From Zygnema circumcarinatum (Eukaryota > Streptophyta > Zygnematophyceae > Zygnematales > Zygnemataceae): 64,000 bases of DNA. The position numbers and the translations under genes were made by a program. The notes beneath the pieces are model-generated. The model was not told where the DNA came from and searched no databases. It saw only the letters and a program-made list of their open reading frames with translations. The stretch's first letter is position 1, and every line of letters begins with the position of its first letter. The stretch is from NCBI GenBank assembly GCA_037447605.1, contig CM074814.1, positions 2,973,403 through 3,037,402 of the forward strand, written 5' to 3'. Below, piece by piece: positions 12,175 through 22,929 of this stretch.

Positions 12175-12346
12175 ACGCGACGTGCCTCACATCGGTGACC
12201 TTCGCGGCTGCTTCTAGGGCTGCGTTGTTGTGCCTAGGCGTAGTTTTCCGCTCCTAGCTTCGTTTTATTGTGTTTCGGTCCTTTGTGACCAGTCCTTCGT
12301 GGTTCCACATTTTGCCTTTATCCATGTAAATTTGATGGCCTCGCCA
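12175..12346 (+). repeat. Dispersed repeat, copy A
   Basis: About 172 bases match 40119-40298 in the same orientation at roughly three quarters identity. Shared blocks include CGGTGACCTTCGCGG, GGCGTAGTTTTCCGCTCCT and TTTGATGGCCTCGC-like ends. No open frame is shared. It could be a SINE-like element or part of a larger transposon. Confidence 0.75.
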
Positions 12347-12527
12347 TCGCCAGTTCAATGAAAGTTTGCGTTACTTTGTGTATTAATACACTGTATAATA
12401 CATGCGTATTATACACCATTTTAAAAATACAGTGTATTTTATATGTATTTAACGTATTTTCTTTTGATTTCTCGCTAATTGAACAGAGATTGATTATTGG
12501 CCAACCAGCAACTCAACACGTGTGACG

Positions 12528-12552
12528 GGCCACACGTGTGACACGTGTGGCC
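12528..12552. promoter_or_regulatory. Perfect palindrome with two G-boxes
   Basis: GGCCACACGTGT is followed by one base and then its exact reverse complement. Each arm carries CACGTG, the core bound by plant bHLH and bZIP factors. It lies about 0.85 kb upstream of the minus-strand gene starting near 11.7 kb and about 0.85 kb beyond the psaH stop codon. A binding role is inference. Confidence 0.5.
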
Positions 12553-13391
12553 GTATAGTTTCGTACACAATTCTCGTACAGAAATCCCGTACGACTCTAT
12601 GTCTGGTTGTACGGATGTTAACAGTTGCGTTTGGGTTTTATACAATGTAAAATACTGTATTAATACTGTATTATACATTGTATTAAACCTCAAAGTGTAT
12701 AACACGGATCTATAGTCTGTCGGTCTGTCCCTAAGGAAGAACGGTGAGTAGTCTCTTCTCGTGGTGTTCGCGCGGCCGCGAGCGGCGGACGGCTGGCTGA
12801 CTGGCTCCCTCGGGCGGGCGGCAGGCCCTCTCAGGAATTAATGGCGACATCTGCAAAAGCTCACAGAGCGTGCAGGGCGACTTCATGCAGGGCACACCGA
12901 AACTTGCTGTAAACAAGGAGGCCCAGTGCTTCGGCGATCGGCGTCAATGTCATACTTAGCATTAAACCCCGTTCGTCGAAGAAAGCAAGAGACCGGCGGA
13001 CGTTTCATACATAAACGACCCAAGAAAAACTTGAAATAACTGCATATTGTGCGGCATGTTGCTGTTCTGGGCATGAATGAGCGCATCCTAACCCCATTTC
13101 AACTGGAAGCACAGAAAGTCCTGCATAAATTTATTGAAGCTCCTCCTCCATAGCAAGCACCCAAAAATCCTCAAAGACGTTGAGAACGACTTAGGAGTAG
13201 TGAGCACAAGTGCATCCGCAGTTCATTATCGTGCAAAATGAGGCGTTAAAACACAGGCGAATGTTTAGTATCTGGCTAGGGACACTCTTCTCCTAACCTG
13301 CACAGTTAGAGCGTTGTAGGTGTATCTTACACGAGCACAAGAATTGGTTTTAAGTCATCTAAAAATTGTCCTAAAGTCTACATGTCCCTCT

Positions 13392-14301
13392 CTACAGTCT
13401 GTCGCGGGGGCCCAGGACGGGGGCCTGCTGGGGGCCGTTCTTGATGGCCAGGAGGTCGCCGCCGGTGGTCGCTCCGAAGTAGCCGAGCGTGCCCGCGCCG
13501 CCGAGCACCAGGAACTTCAGGAGGATGCCGCGCTTCGTGAACGCGCCCGCGAAGGTCTCAAAGAACTTCGCCTGCAGCACGCACGCGCAAGCACACGCGC
13601 CGCCCACCCGCCATGCCGCGCGCGGAGGAGCCCCACCTTCAGCAAAGGTCCCAACCCAGCACACTCGCGCCGTGCGGGAATTCATGCAGCATGAGCGGGC
13701 GGGCAGCGGACGAGGCCACGGAGCGCACCTGCATGCCGTTGTAGGGCGAGCCGGCGTCGGAGCCGTAGAGGTCCCAGCTGCCGGTCGTGTTGCCGATGTC
13801 CTTGAGGTCGAAGTAAACGCTCTCGTCGCCGTACTTGGCACGGGGGGCCGCCACTCTGAAATCAGCCACCACACAGGCGCGCGCACGCACCACACAGGCA
13901 GTGAGAGGCGGCCGCCGCAGCAGCACTGAAACAGCGCAGAGCCGATCCAGCTGCACCCTTCATCGCGAACACTACCTCACGAAGAAAGCTGCTCGCACAT
14001 CACCATAAGGATGGCAAGGGAATCGTGGTGCAAACATTGAGCCATGCTGACGTCTCTGTTGGTGTGCGTATGCTCAATGGTGTGTGCCGGCAAAGGCACC
14101 AAGACGCGACGGAGATTTCGACAGGAGAAAGAAAAAATGCGATCGGAGCACGCGAGCAAACGTTGCCGTGAGAGTATGTCTCCGACATTACCTGACAGTC
14201 GACTTGCTGGAGACCTTGGCGGAAGTCCTCACAGAGATCTTCTGGCCGCAGAAGCTGCTCGCTGCAGTGGAGGCGGTGGTAGCGACGGCGAGGGAGGCCA
14301 T
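13392..14301 (-). CDS. psaH: Photosystem I reaction centre subunit VI (PsaH), chloroplast precursor
   Basis: Exons 14301-14192, 13855-13729 and 13571-13392 join with no frame conflict and give 138 residues. Residues 1-36 are rich in Ala, Ser and Thr and end STVRVAA, a typical stromal transit peptide. The mature part reads [20 protein letters not shown], then [21 protein letters not shown], a hydrophobic segment ([15 protein letters not shown]) and [14 protein letters not shown]. This is the land-plant form of PsaH; the Chlamydomonas form is clearly different in the middle and end. PsaH sits beside PsaL and PsaI in photosystem I and is needed for docking of mobile light-harvesting complex II in state transitions. 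All parts appear intact. Confidence 0.96.
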
Positions 14302-15454
14302 GGCTGCGGTGCGGGCGGGGGGAGGGAGGGAGGGAGAGTGGGAAGTGGGGGTGAGGGAGAGGGAGGCAGCACCGAGCTCTCAGTAGTCCCCACAGCGGGC
14401 CTCAAGGCCGGCCCGCCTGCCCGCCCCGCGCCCCGCACGGCCCGCCCCCATCCGCGCGGATAAGGCCCGCCGCGCGGCCAATCGCGGCCGACCCGAATCC
14501 GCGCTCGCCCGCCACGTGGCGCGCCCTCAGCCCGCGCTGAGGGCCGCACTGCGCCGCGCTCGGGATGCCACGGAGGAGCAGCTGGCTTTCCGGCTACACT
14601 AATTAGCGCCTCATTGGTTGAGCCAGCGGCTCTGTAGCCATTAGCCAGCCCGCGTTTGCCAATGGTTTGCTGGCCAATCGTAATTTCGACTTGTCACTCT
14701 GAGTTTGACTGCCGTGTCAAGTTTGATACCCCCCCGGTGATAGAGGCAATAATGTCTTAGCCGTTACACCGCGAATACCTCTCACATCAGTGAAAAAAAA
14801 TGTAATAAAATCAAGGCTTGACTAGGTCCCTAACTTTTTTGGCAATGGTTGGCCACATTTGCCAACCAACGATTGCAATGATCTGGTTGAAATGATTAGC
14901 CATGGTTGGTTGGGTCGCCAAGCAATGGCTGCAGCTATCAACCATTTCAATGGTTGTTCCAGTGGTCCGACCTATGGAGTACCGCACAGTACTACAGCTA
15001 CAATATAGCACAACACAGCGGGTGCCACGTCTTGTTTATACTGTCGTGCCTCGTTTGGACTTTGATGGCTGGGCCAGTGCGACCATCCGCAAATGTAAAG
15101 CCGGGGTCCACGGTTCAAATCCTTTCTCTCTTTCCTGTGCCTCCTGCTGCATTCGCCGCATACTTTACCATAGGGATGGCGAGGATAGCTGGGAACTTCA
15201 ATGCAACTTGCAGAGACTTTGAAAAAAGTAATGAGCTGTTGTAGTTACAGAGGGTTACGTCTACATTTGTGTACTCTAAAGCGGTGAGCCTGTGACTACC
15301 TAGCGCTACGTGAAACAGCGTCCGACCAATGCGTGCTGGCCTACTGTACACACTAACAACAACTAGAAGCTGGGCAATATGGACAACTGCGAGAGGCCTG
15401 CTGCCTAACTTCACAAGCACATGAGCTGTAGAGGAGGGCATAAGTTTGTGCTCC
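14302..15454. other. psaH upstream region and repeat-bearing intergenic DNA
   Basis: Bases 14302-14600 are GC-rich and should hold the psaH promoter and 5' UTR. CCAAT-type boxes (GCCAATGG, GCCAATCG) occur near 14655-14685. Bases 14840-14980 carry CCAATGGTT-type repeats related to the 28.8-29.65 kb array. The rest up to the ARP3 stop codon shows no gene. Confidence 0.5.
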
Positions 15455-18400
15455 TCAAAGCACGCCTTTGAAAATGGGATTTATTCGGCAAATGCTCGGG
15501 CCGCGCTCCTCGTAATCCGCTTTGGAGTGGCAAGCCTGCAAGCCGCCGCACAGGAGCATGTGAACAGCCGTCTGCTCGCACCCTCAGCCGCAGCCAAAGA
15601 AGGCGAGCACTCAGATGTGAGGAGAGCAAGGGGAGCGGGCGGAGACTGACCGAGTAAAACCCAGGCGAGGATGCCAAAACGGAACCCCCAAACCATACGG
15701 CGAACCGCTGCATCGGGTGGCTTACAACCGAAACCTCCACAGCTGTTGTCTGCATGGCACGGCGGAGGATGTGGGCATGTTGACAATCATCATTCTTCAC
15801 ATACAGCCTTCATCCGAATGTGCAGAGTTGACTGCACAGTGGGACCCTTCATCTTCGTCAGATTCAAGTGATACATGTGATACAGGGATGCCAGCAAATC
15901 TTAACCGCGCTTTCTGATATGCATTCCCATGATCAATGACATTCATATCAGGAATACTACTAGTCGTAAAGGATTGTTGGAGACGTGAATGCCGCAGTCA
16001 CGCATCACAGGCCTTTGCAGTAGTAAGAGTCCACGCAGCACAGAAGAGGCATCACTGGGGGGGAATCTCATGCCTTGCTGTCAGCTTCCTGCCGGGGATT
16101 TCGCGATGCCGCCACGCGCGCATCAACCAATTTTTTGATGTCCCGCTGCAATCGTCGCCCGAAGTCCTTAAACATGGTGGAGCCGCCCGACAGGACAATA
16201 TTCTGCGCCATTCCACGATCTTATGGAGTCATCTTGGCATTCCTCATCATGCCCCAGCAGGATCAGTGAGGCCTGCGAGCACTCTCCGCCGGCACAACCA
16301 TCTCTCCATACAGTTCCTATGGTTCAACTACCATTCTGTTGAAGTTGCTCTTGCAATACCCAAGGGATCTTGAACAAAAGCAAAATGCATGCTCACCTTG
16401 TACAGTGCACGCCGTGTGTCAATGGGAGAGGCCTGAATAGCGCGGTCGACGATCTCTGGCAGAGGAGTGGTGAAGTCACTGCTGTAAATTTCTGGCGAAA
16501 AGAAAACCTGCTAGTCCGGTGGAGAGAGTGGATACATGAGCTTCAAAATTTCATGATGTGGCAGCTCAAACGTCTCCACAAGGAAATTCCCCTTCAGGAC
16601 GAACATAAACGAGAGTGGCAAGCGGGCTCACCTCCGGTGCGAGAAAGCGCTCATAGCCCACATCGCAGGTATATGATTTGCCCGTCTTCTGGCTGAGCCC
16701 GCTCCATTGTTTGCGGTATCGTGCAGGCTCACGGTCGTGCTTTCCAAACTCCTGCAGACACCACCGCGCCCCTTTCCGTGCTGCTTCTCTCGCCAAGGGA
16801 ACTATGGCCCCGTGGAGGGGGGGAGGGAGAGCTTTTTCCCTTACCTGCAAGCAGAAGTGCGAGTTGCTGAAGTTGGCACTCACTCACCTTCACAATGTCG
16901 GCACATGTATAACCATATGTCTCCTTCACCTTCCTGGCAACCTCCATCGCATCCTCTGGGGGGACGGGCTCTCCGCGTTCCTGACAAGGCAGAAGAGCAT
17001 GCGCCCTTCCTTCAGAGCAAGGTCTAGTGTCCACACGTAAAATGCAGTGAGCCAGCCAAAACCCTACACCTTCGCATTCAAAATGTGAAGCCACACGGTG
17101 GATAACTGCCGACCCGCATCAGCTGTTGCACGAAGGCCGTGATGTCACGTCCCGCCACGGGCGCTGAGCGGATGCTGCCGCCGATGACGTAACCGTCCGC
17201 CACCGGCACGACATGTGTCACGCCATCGCCCGAGTCCACCACCACGCCCGTCAGCGGCGCCTGCTCCCGCCTAAGGGTTTCAGGGTTCAGGGCTTAGGGC
17301 TTAGGCCTGAAAGGATGTGTCAGGCTTGTAAATTACAAGCTTTTACTAAAGCTGCTCTCGGAGGCACATGACTTTCAGGGATTTCAAGCTACTTAAGTCT
17401 ATCCAGATTCAAACTTCAAGGGATTCAAGGGGTTTACTGTTTTGTGGGGTAGAGGGTGTTTGAAGTACAAGTGTAAGTGGTCAATACGACTACAATGCCT
17501 CACCAACGGAGGTCCCAGAATATAGCTCAACATACACACAGCTTTTAAGCTACGGAAGTAAGGATTTCTGTCACAGCTTAAATTAGACCTTTCAAATGCC
17601 AATAGAGAGGATGGATGAACTTCGCTAATCTCCAGGACCTGCTGCTCTACGTGCGACCTGTTTTGAAACTGAGAAGGCCTTGTTGGACGGAGGGAAAGCG
17701 CAGCCTACAGAGGTAGAGGTGTAGCCCGCAGCCAGCGCAAGCACGGCTTGCACAGCGATGTAGAGGCCGCGCACGTTAAACCTGCGCCAACGATACGACC
17801 TTTCAGCTCTGAGCTTCTAGCAGCCCGCCCCCCTCCCCCCCGGCCCTCCAACCCTGTTCCAAAGAGAGATTTCTCGGAGCTTAACTCACACTAACGGGAA
17901 ACTAAGCACTCCATGCAGGGACAAGCAACAGACTCACGTTTCAAACATGACTTCTGCCATGTATTCACGGTTCTCAGGATTTGTAAGAGGGCTTTCTGTG
18001 AGCAGAAAGTAATGATCCTCTGGATCACACCGCAAGTAGTTGAATATGCACTGTTGCCAAAAGCGTTCCATTGAGTCCCAGTTTTCGACCTGATACAACA
18101 CTTTGCCCCTCAGGATGCATAAGAACACCACAGCTGCCTTATCACCTGAAGTCATGGCTAAAATGACGTGTGAACTAATTCAGCCTCTCAAAATAGCACT
18201 GGGACAAAAGCTGATCAATGCAACACTCCCTGTCCTGGCGTGGCGGCAGAGGCTCCACCTGGCCATGCTTGATGGGATTTGTGAGTGTGTAGTGCCCTGT
18301 CTTGGCCGCGGCGAGGGCCTCCTCCCCAATGAAGAAGTCCAAGTCCGCCATGACGCCCGCGCTGTGCTGCGCGGAGGGGGCGCTGCTCCACGCGCCCCTC

Positions 18401-19293
18401 CCTACCGGTCCTGCTGAAGCAGCAAAAGACTCGTTCAGAGCAACCACAGTTGGGACAATAAAGCAAGGCTCCACATTTCCAGCGTATCCCATCTTCGTGT
18501 ACCTGCACAGAGGCACAAGGCGAAAATCGATTTCAAGGGTGAGGGAAAGCCATAAGAGCGAACGACTAGTAAGCATCAACAAAGGAAAAGACAATTTATT
18601 ACCTGGAAAATAATGAGAGGCTCGTTTTCTAATTTCTTTGATCGCTTTACGGGCAAAAGTAAGCACTAAAATGCTCTCAGGGGGCACTTGCTTTTCTAAT
18701 ATCCAATAAAGAAAACGAGCAAGCAAAGTCCGTGTTTCCCCGCAACCCGGACCAGCAATAACGCAAACGCGGGCGCTTGTAGAACAGGTGGCATTTTTTT
18801 GCCAGCTAACAAACCTTCCATCTACTCTTTTTATTAAGCTTCCTTGTTTTTTTGCTGCCTCTTTCTTTTTATTAGTTACCACACTTATTAGAACGACATT
18901 TCCTTCTGCCATTAAAATAATTAATGGTATTAAAAAAAAAACTGAGTTAGCCAAATTAGGAGTTCAATTTAGTTCACAAGCGCGCCGCTGAAACCCCCAC
19001 AATGAGTTCCTACATTCACGGACGAAATGGCTGCTTTCATTTATTCAATTTAGAAAAAAACATCACGCAATGCTAATGTTTAGGCATTTAATCTAATGAA
19101 AAATGGGACGTGCCTTACATCGACATGACGTCCAGACTTAAGACTTCAGATTTCTAAATAAATTTTCTATCCAAAGACGGAAATCCAAACAAGAGTAGAG
19201 AAAATATTTCGAATTCTGAAGTGAGCAAGCAGGAAGGCGGCCGCACCCCGAGCCGTTGTCGATGACGACCGCGGGCCGCCCGCCGCTATCCAT
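15455..19293 (-). CDS. ARP3: Actin-related protein 3 (Arp2/3 complex subunit)
   Basis: Twelve exons are read: 19293-19247, 18502-18259, 18089-17938, 17781-17709, 17270-17114, 16980-16888, 16751-16632, 16507-16397, 16202-16116, 15913-15833, 15749-15651 and 15535-15455. Together they give about 448 residues. The N-terminus is [20 protein letters not shown], the ARP3 phosphate loop. Later landmarks are [82 protein letters not shown] and the end [12 protein letters not shown]3 pairs with ARP2 to nucleate branched actin. All junctions are in phase except exon 4 to 5, which is one base out, so a micro-exon is missed or there is a sequence error. An alanine/serine-rich insert (about residues 39-60) precedes DLDFF and makes the protein slightly longer than usual. 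Intron 1 holds a foreign helicase fragment. Confidence 0.95.
18597..18954 (-). pseudogene. UvrD/Rep-family helicase N-terminal fragment inside ARP3 intron 1
   Basis: On the same strand as ARP3, within its 744-bp first intron, an open stretch reads [20 protein letters not shown] and then [20 protein letters not shown]. These match motif I (Walker A) and motif Ia of superfamily 1 UvrD/Rep/PcrA helicases, with the usual spacing. The Walker A lysine is replaced by glutamate (GCGET instead of GSGKT), and nothing downstream of motif Ia is present. The surrounding DNA is clearly more AT-rich than the exons. It is best read as a decayed insertion of bacterial, giant-virus or other foreign DNA; the donor cannot be told from this piece. 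Confidence 0.75.
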
Positions 19294-19548
19294 GGCTCCC
19301 TCCCTCCCAAAATCCCTTCCTCCCTCCCTCCCTCCCTCCCTCCGCCTCACCCGACCGCCCCGCTCGCAGGGGGAGCGCTGCGGACGAACCGACCTAGGGT
19401 TGGGTTGGGGCCTCGGGGGCGCGCGGGCGCAGGCAGGCCCCGGAGCGGGCGGGCGCTGGCGTTCGCCCGCGCCCTCAGTCTCTCTAGCTCTCTCTCTCTC
19501 TTGGCTGCCCGCCCGCCTGCCTCCGCTACCTTGCGGGGACGTCTGTCC
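19294..19548. promoter_or_regulatory. Divergent promoter between ARP3 and the R3HCC1L-like gene
   Basis: Only 255 bases separate two start codons pointing away from each other. The interval has a TCCC repeat (19309-19343) and is GC-rich with no TATA box seen. Shared control of both genes is an inference from spacing. Confidence 0.5.
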
Positions 19549-22500
19549 ATGGCGGAAGCAACTTTTGCCGCGGGTTGGTCCGAAGAGGCCGAGGAGCTGC
19601 GAGAGGAGGGGCGGTTGGAGGAAGCGGAGGCGCTTCTGCAGCGCGTGGAGTCCTCCCTGCTGGCGCAGGCCGGCACAGATGCTGACGGACAGCTGGCCAT
19701 CGCGCTGATGGAGCGTGCAACGATATGCTACCAGAGCGGGCGGAGCATGCGCGGCGACGAGCTGGCCTCTCGCGCTGTCCATATTCGGCGCTCAATGGAG
19801 GAGAGGAGCGAGCGGCTGACGCGCGGTAAGGAGCATCGAGGTGAGGAAGGTGGACTCTGGGATTTTGAGAGAGGGAGAGGCGATCTGTTGAAGACCTGTG
19901 AGGGAAAAGGAGGGAGAGGAGGTAATAGGAAGCCGACAGGTACCTTTCAGAAGGTTTACACAGTCATACTGAATAACTTGTGCATTATCAGTACGGGTTC
20001 TATACTGACACACCATGTCTTGGCTTGATTTGCCAAATGGAATGCCCTTTTCACCTTGCCATTTTCTCTACCCCCTTTCCCTCCTCTCGGTTCCTGTTCC
20101 TCCTCTTCTTTTTCTCCTCCATTTAGTCACCGTTTTATTACATCGCCGTTGCTGGTCCATCCATCTCTGCCTCTGTCTTCCACTCTCGCTCTCGCTTTTT
20201 CTACGATTCACCCTTGTCCTTTTTGTCCCTTATTCATCCTTCCATCTTTCTTCCTCTTTCTCCCTTTCCCCCATTGCCAACTCCTTCGTCTCTCCATATC
20301 CTTCTCCCTTTCGATCCATCTGGCACTAGCGCTGGGCCGAGAGAGCCTGTGTTTTACCATCTTCAGTCTATTTAGGAGCAATGCTTTCTTTTCACGTTCC
20401 CTCCTCTACGCATTTTTCACCTTTTTTCTCCCCGTTCTCTCCTTGTGCTCCGTCTTCCTTCCCTGTCCTTTTCGCTCGCCTTTGCAGTCACCTGCCATCG
20501 ATTTCATTTCCCATACTCTCTTTTTCCCTTCGCCTACCCGCTTCCTCGCACCAGCTCTTGAATTCTTTTGCCTTCTGCATCATTTCGTTTCTCATGTAAC
20601 TTTCCTCTCTATCCATTTTCCTCTGCTTTCTTCCCGTTTTTTCCTGTCTCTCCGCTTTCGTTCTTTGTTTCTCTATCTTGTGTCTTTTCTTGTCTGTGTC
20701 CCTTCCAGTTCCCTGTCCCTTTCCGTCGGCCTCATTCTCCCCTCTCCCACTTACGCTTGTCGCATGTATGCATGTATGCATGCTATCTTTATGCAGAGTG
20801 ATGCTGCTATTGGAAGCAGCGATCTTTGCCGAAGGGAGAGGGGTTTCTTGGTCAGGCAAAGGTGCCAACAAAAGCCCATTCAAATTTTAGCGATCTCTTT
20901 ATAAGCCTGTACTTGCAATGTAAGCAAGTCATTGCCTCTCCTCAAGATATGATTCTCCATAGTCCCACACTCTTGTATGGGTTGCAGAGCAGACTTCAGC
21001 ATCTCATCCTGTGAAAACCTGCAGCATCCAGCGAGCAGAAGCGACGTCGTGTTCAACGGGTTGGGATCAGCAGATAGAACCAATATGTACTGCATCGACG
21101 TTGGAGAAAGAAGTCAAGGAAGAGGAGTGGGAGACATCATGGGATGCAAATTTGCCCAGTATTCTGAAGGAAAGCACAAGCCTAACAACCAAGAAAACAC
21201 AAGATTTAACAGTGCCTAACGAACAAGTGAAACAAAGAGGGAGAGGGGCTTTTCGGTTCAAATCAGGAGCCATGTACAGCGATAATGTAGAGTCGGTTGA
21301 GGAAACCAGGTGTACAAAGAGCGGTGACGATGGGGAGGAGAGTGGGGCAATGGATGAGAGAGGGGGGAGTATTGACGAAAGGATTGATGTAGGTAAGCCC
21401 TTGTTGATTTTTTCACATCGTTTCGGCAATTGCGTCTCTGTATAACATCGTTTTGTATCTGGATGTCTTAAAGATACAGGAGTTGAATTGCCCATGCAGA
21501 CGGGACTGAAACTTTGTGATTTATTTCGTCACGTGTTGATCGTACATCTCTAATACTTGTCCTATATTCGCATGATATTGATCAAGAGTGTGGAGCGCAG
21601 TATCAGTTGAGCACTTTTTTTTATCGTTGTGGGGAATTTGGCAGTTCCATATAGAGCCGAACACGTTTTGGAGCTGTTTGGGTTTTCTCCGACATTGACC
21701 ACAAGCGATTTGGAGGATGTTGTGAAGCCATATTGGACTGAAGGGGTGGCCATCCGATGGGTTGATGACACGCGTGCATTGGCTGTGTTTCGGAATCCAA
21801 GTTTTGGTACTTTCTAAGTCCTTTTTCCCGTTTTGCTATGCGTAGATGAGTTTTGATGAATGTTCTTGTGCAAGGGAGAAGTGTGAGCTAAGGATGAGAA
21901 TTGTATCAGTTATTGGTATTTTGGAATGCAGCGGAAATGGCGTTGAAGGGGATCAATGACAAACGAGTGAAAGTGCGCTTGTACGCGGGCAACACGGATT
22001 GTGCTTCTTCGGTCAAGCTCCAAGGTGAGATCTTCTTGCAAAATTTGGCTGGAGAAGGTACTTTGGGTGAGGGAGCGAGATGAATGGTAAAGGTGAAACT
22101 GAAGGGAGTGACGGGAGGACAAATTGAAGAGCCTGTCAGTTACCCGACCAATGAATTTGCCTTCCCTCTGAACTCAGCAATGGGTGGGCCCTCAACCGTT
22201 GGAGGAGAGAGAGGGTGACAGAGTGAGAGGTTGGGCGCAAAGAGAGGGCGAGGGGAGTTGCGAAGGGGGAGGCTCAAAGTGGGTGGGGATGGGGGGATAC
22301 AAAGATGGAGAGCAGGGAGGGAAAGGAGATGCGTGCGAGCTAGAGAGGTAAGGAATAGGAGAGCAATGGAGAAAGCCTTGAGACAAGGTCGTATACTTTG
22401 GAACAAGGTGAACGCGAAGGGGGAGGAAAGGGGCAAGAGAACGAGAGGGAGAAAGTAGGAGAGGAAGAAATAGAGGCATAAAAGAAGAGAGTTGTGGGGT

Positions 22501-22929
22501 GAGGAGTGAGGGTGCGGGGAAGCAAAATGTGGACGAATGGTGAGAGAGGAAAACGAAAAAGGGATAAGAGAAGCAAGAGAAAGAAAAACGGGAGTGAGCA
22601 GTGAGAGAGGGGTACAAGGCATGGAGACGGGGCGGGCGGTTCGTGTTATTTTGGAAAAGGTCGAGTCTAATGAACGCACGCACGCAGGCAGTGTTTGATT
22701 TATGAGAATGTGTGTGGCAGACTTGGAGCCCCCAGTTCCTCGTCCGGCGACTTCCGCAAAGGTGGCGAGGAGAATGATTGCAAGTGCGTTGAAGGATAGC
22801 TCCGTGGCAAGTACTTTAAGGGAGAAGCAACAGAACTCAGCGAGGGCAGAAAAGCAAGCAGAAGAAAGCAGAAGGATGCGCCTGAACACGAGGCGGCAGC
22901 TGAGAGATGAAGCCTGGGGAGATGCTTAG
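19549..22929 (+). CDS. R3HCC1L-like protein (RRM-like C-terminal domain)
   Basis: Exons 19549-19825, 21000-21392, 21645-21806, 21932-22024 and 22721-22929 join without phase conflict to give 377 residues. Residues 1-92 form helices with paired repeats (EEAEELREEGRLEEAEALLQ), like a tetratricopeptide segment. Exon 2 carries RGRGAFRFKSGAMYSD and acidic stretches. Exons 3-4 encode an RRM-like fold (HVLELFGFSPTLTTSDLEDV, AIRWVDDTRALAVF). The last exon has ARRMIASALKDSS and a basic helix ending RRQLRDEAWGDA. This order matches animal R3HCC1 and R3HCC1L and their plant relatives, thought to act in RNA-linked nuclear processes; the exact function is unsettled. Intron 1 is a long pyrimidine tract and intron 4 a purine tract. 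Confidence 0.85.
20040..20760 (+). repeat. Polypyrimidine tract in intron 1 of the R3HCC1L-like gene
   Basis: About 700 bases are very strongly C/T on the coding strand, built of degenerate TTCCC and CTTTT units with no fixed period. Frames through it (for example 282 codons of Ser, Phe and Pro) are artefacts of composition. Confidence 0.7.
22190..22620 (+). repeat. Polypurine tract in intron 4 of the R3HCC1L-like gene
   Basis: About 430 bases are strongly A/G on the coding strand (GAGAGG, GGGAGG and AAAGGGG units), the complement in composition of the intron 1 tract of the same gene. Confidence 0.7.

Larger units (their letters stand above)
11711..13391. other. Intergenic: microsatellites, GTACGG cluster, dispersed repeat, AT-rich stem-loops
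   Basis: No gene is supported. Contents are a CCCT/CTCT tract (11720-11800), GTACGG/CCGTAC motifs (11935-11995), a TGTC microsatellite (12025-12150), a copy of a dispersed repeat (12175-12346), AT-rich stem-loops such as GTATAATAC pairing with GTATTATAC near 12390, and a perfect G-box palindrome (12528-12552). Confidence 0.6.

Noticed and set aside
15060-15130. GGTTCAAATCC resembles the B-box of a tRNA gene, with a weak A-box-like stretch upstream.
   Set aside because: The flanking bases do not form a T-stem or acceptor stem, so no tRNA can be folded. At most it is a SINE-like relic.
18175-18954. Reading the helicase fragment as fused to ARP3 exon 2.
   Set aside because: ARP3 exon 1 at 19293-19247 joins exon 2 at 18502 exactly in phase and restores the conserved N-terminus, so the fragment is intronic.
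20056-20904. A 282-codon frame in the pyrimidine tract.
   Set aside because: Composition is almost only Ser, Phe, Leu and Pro, and it lies in an intron defined by in-phase exons.
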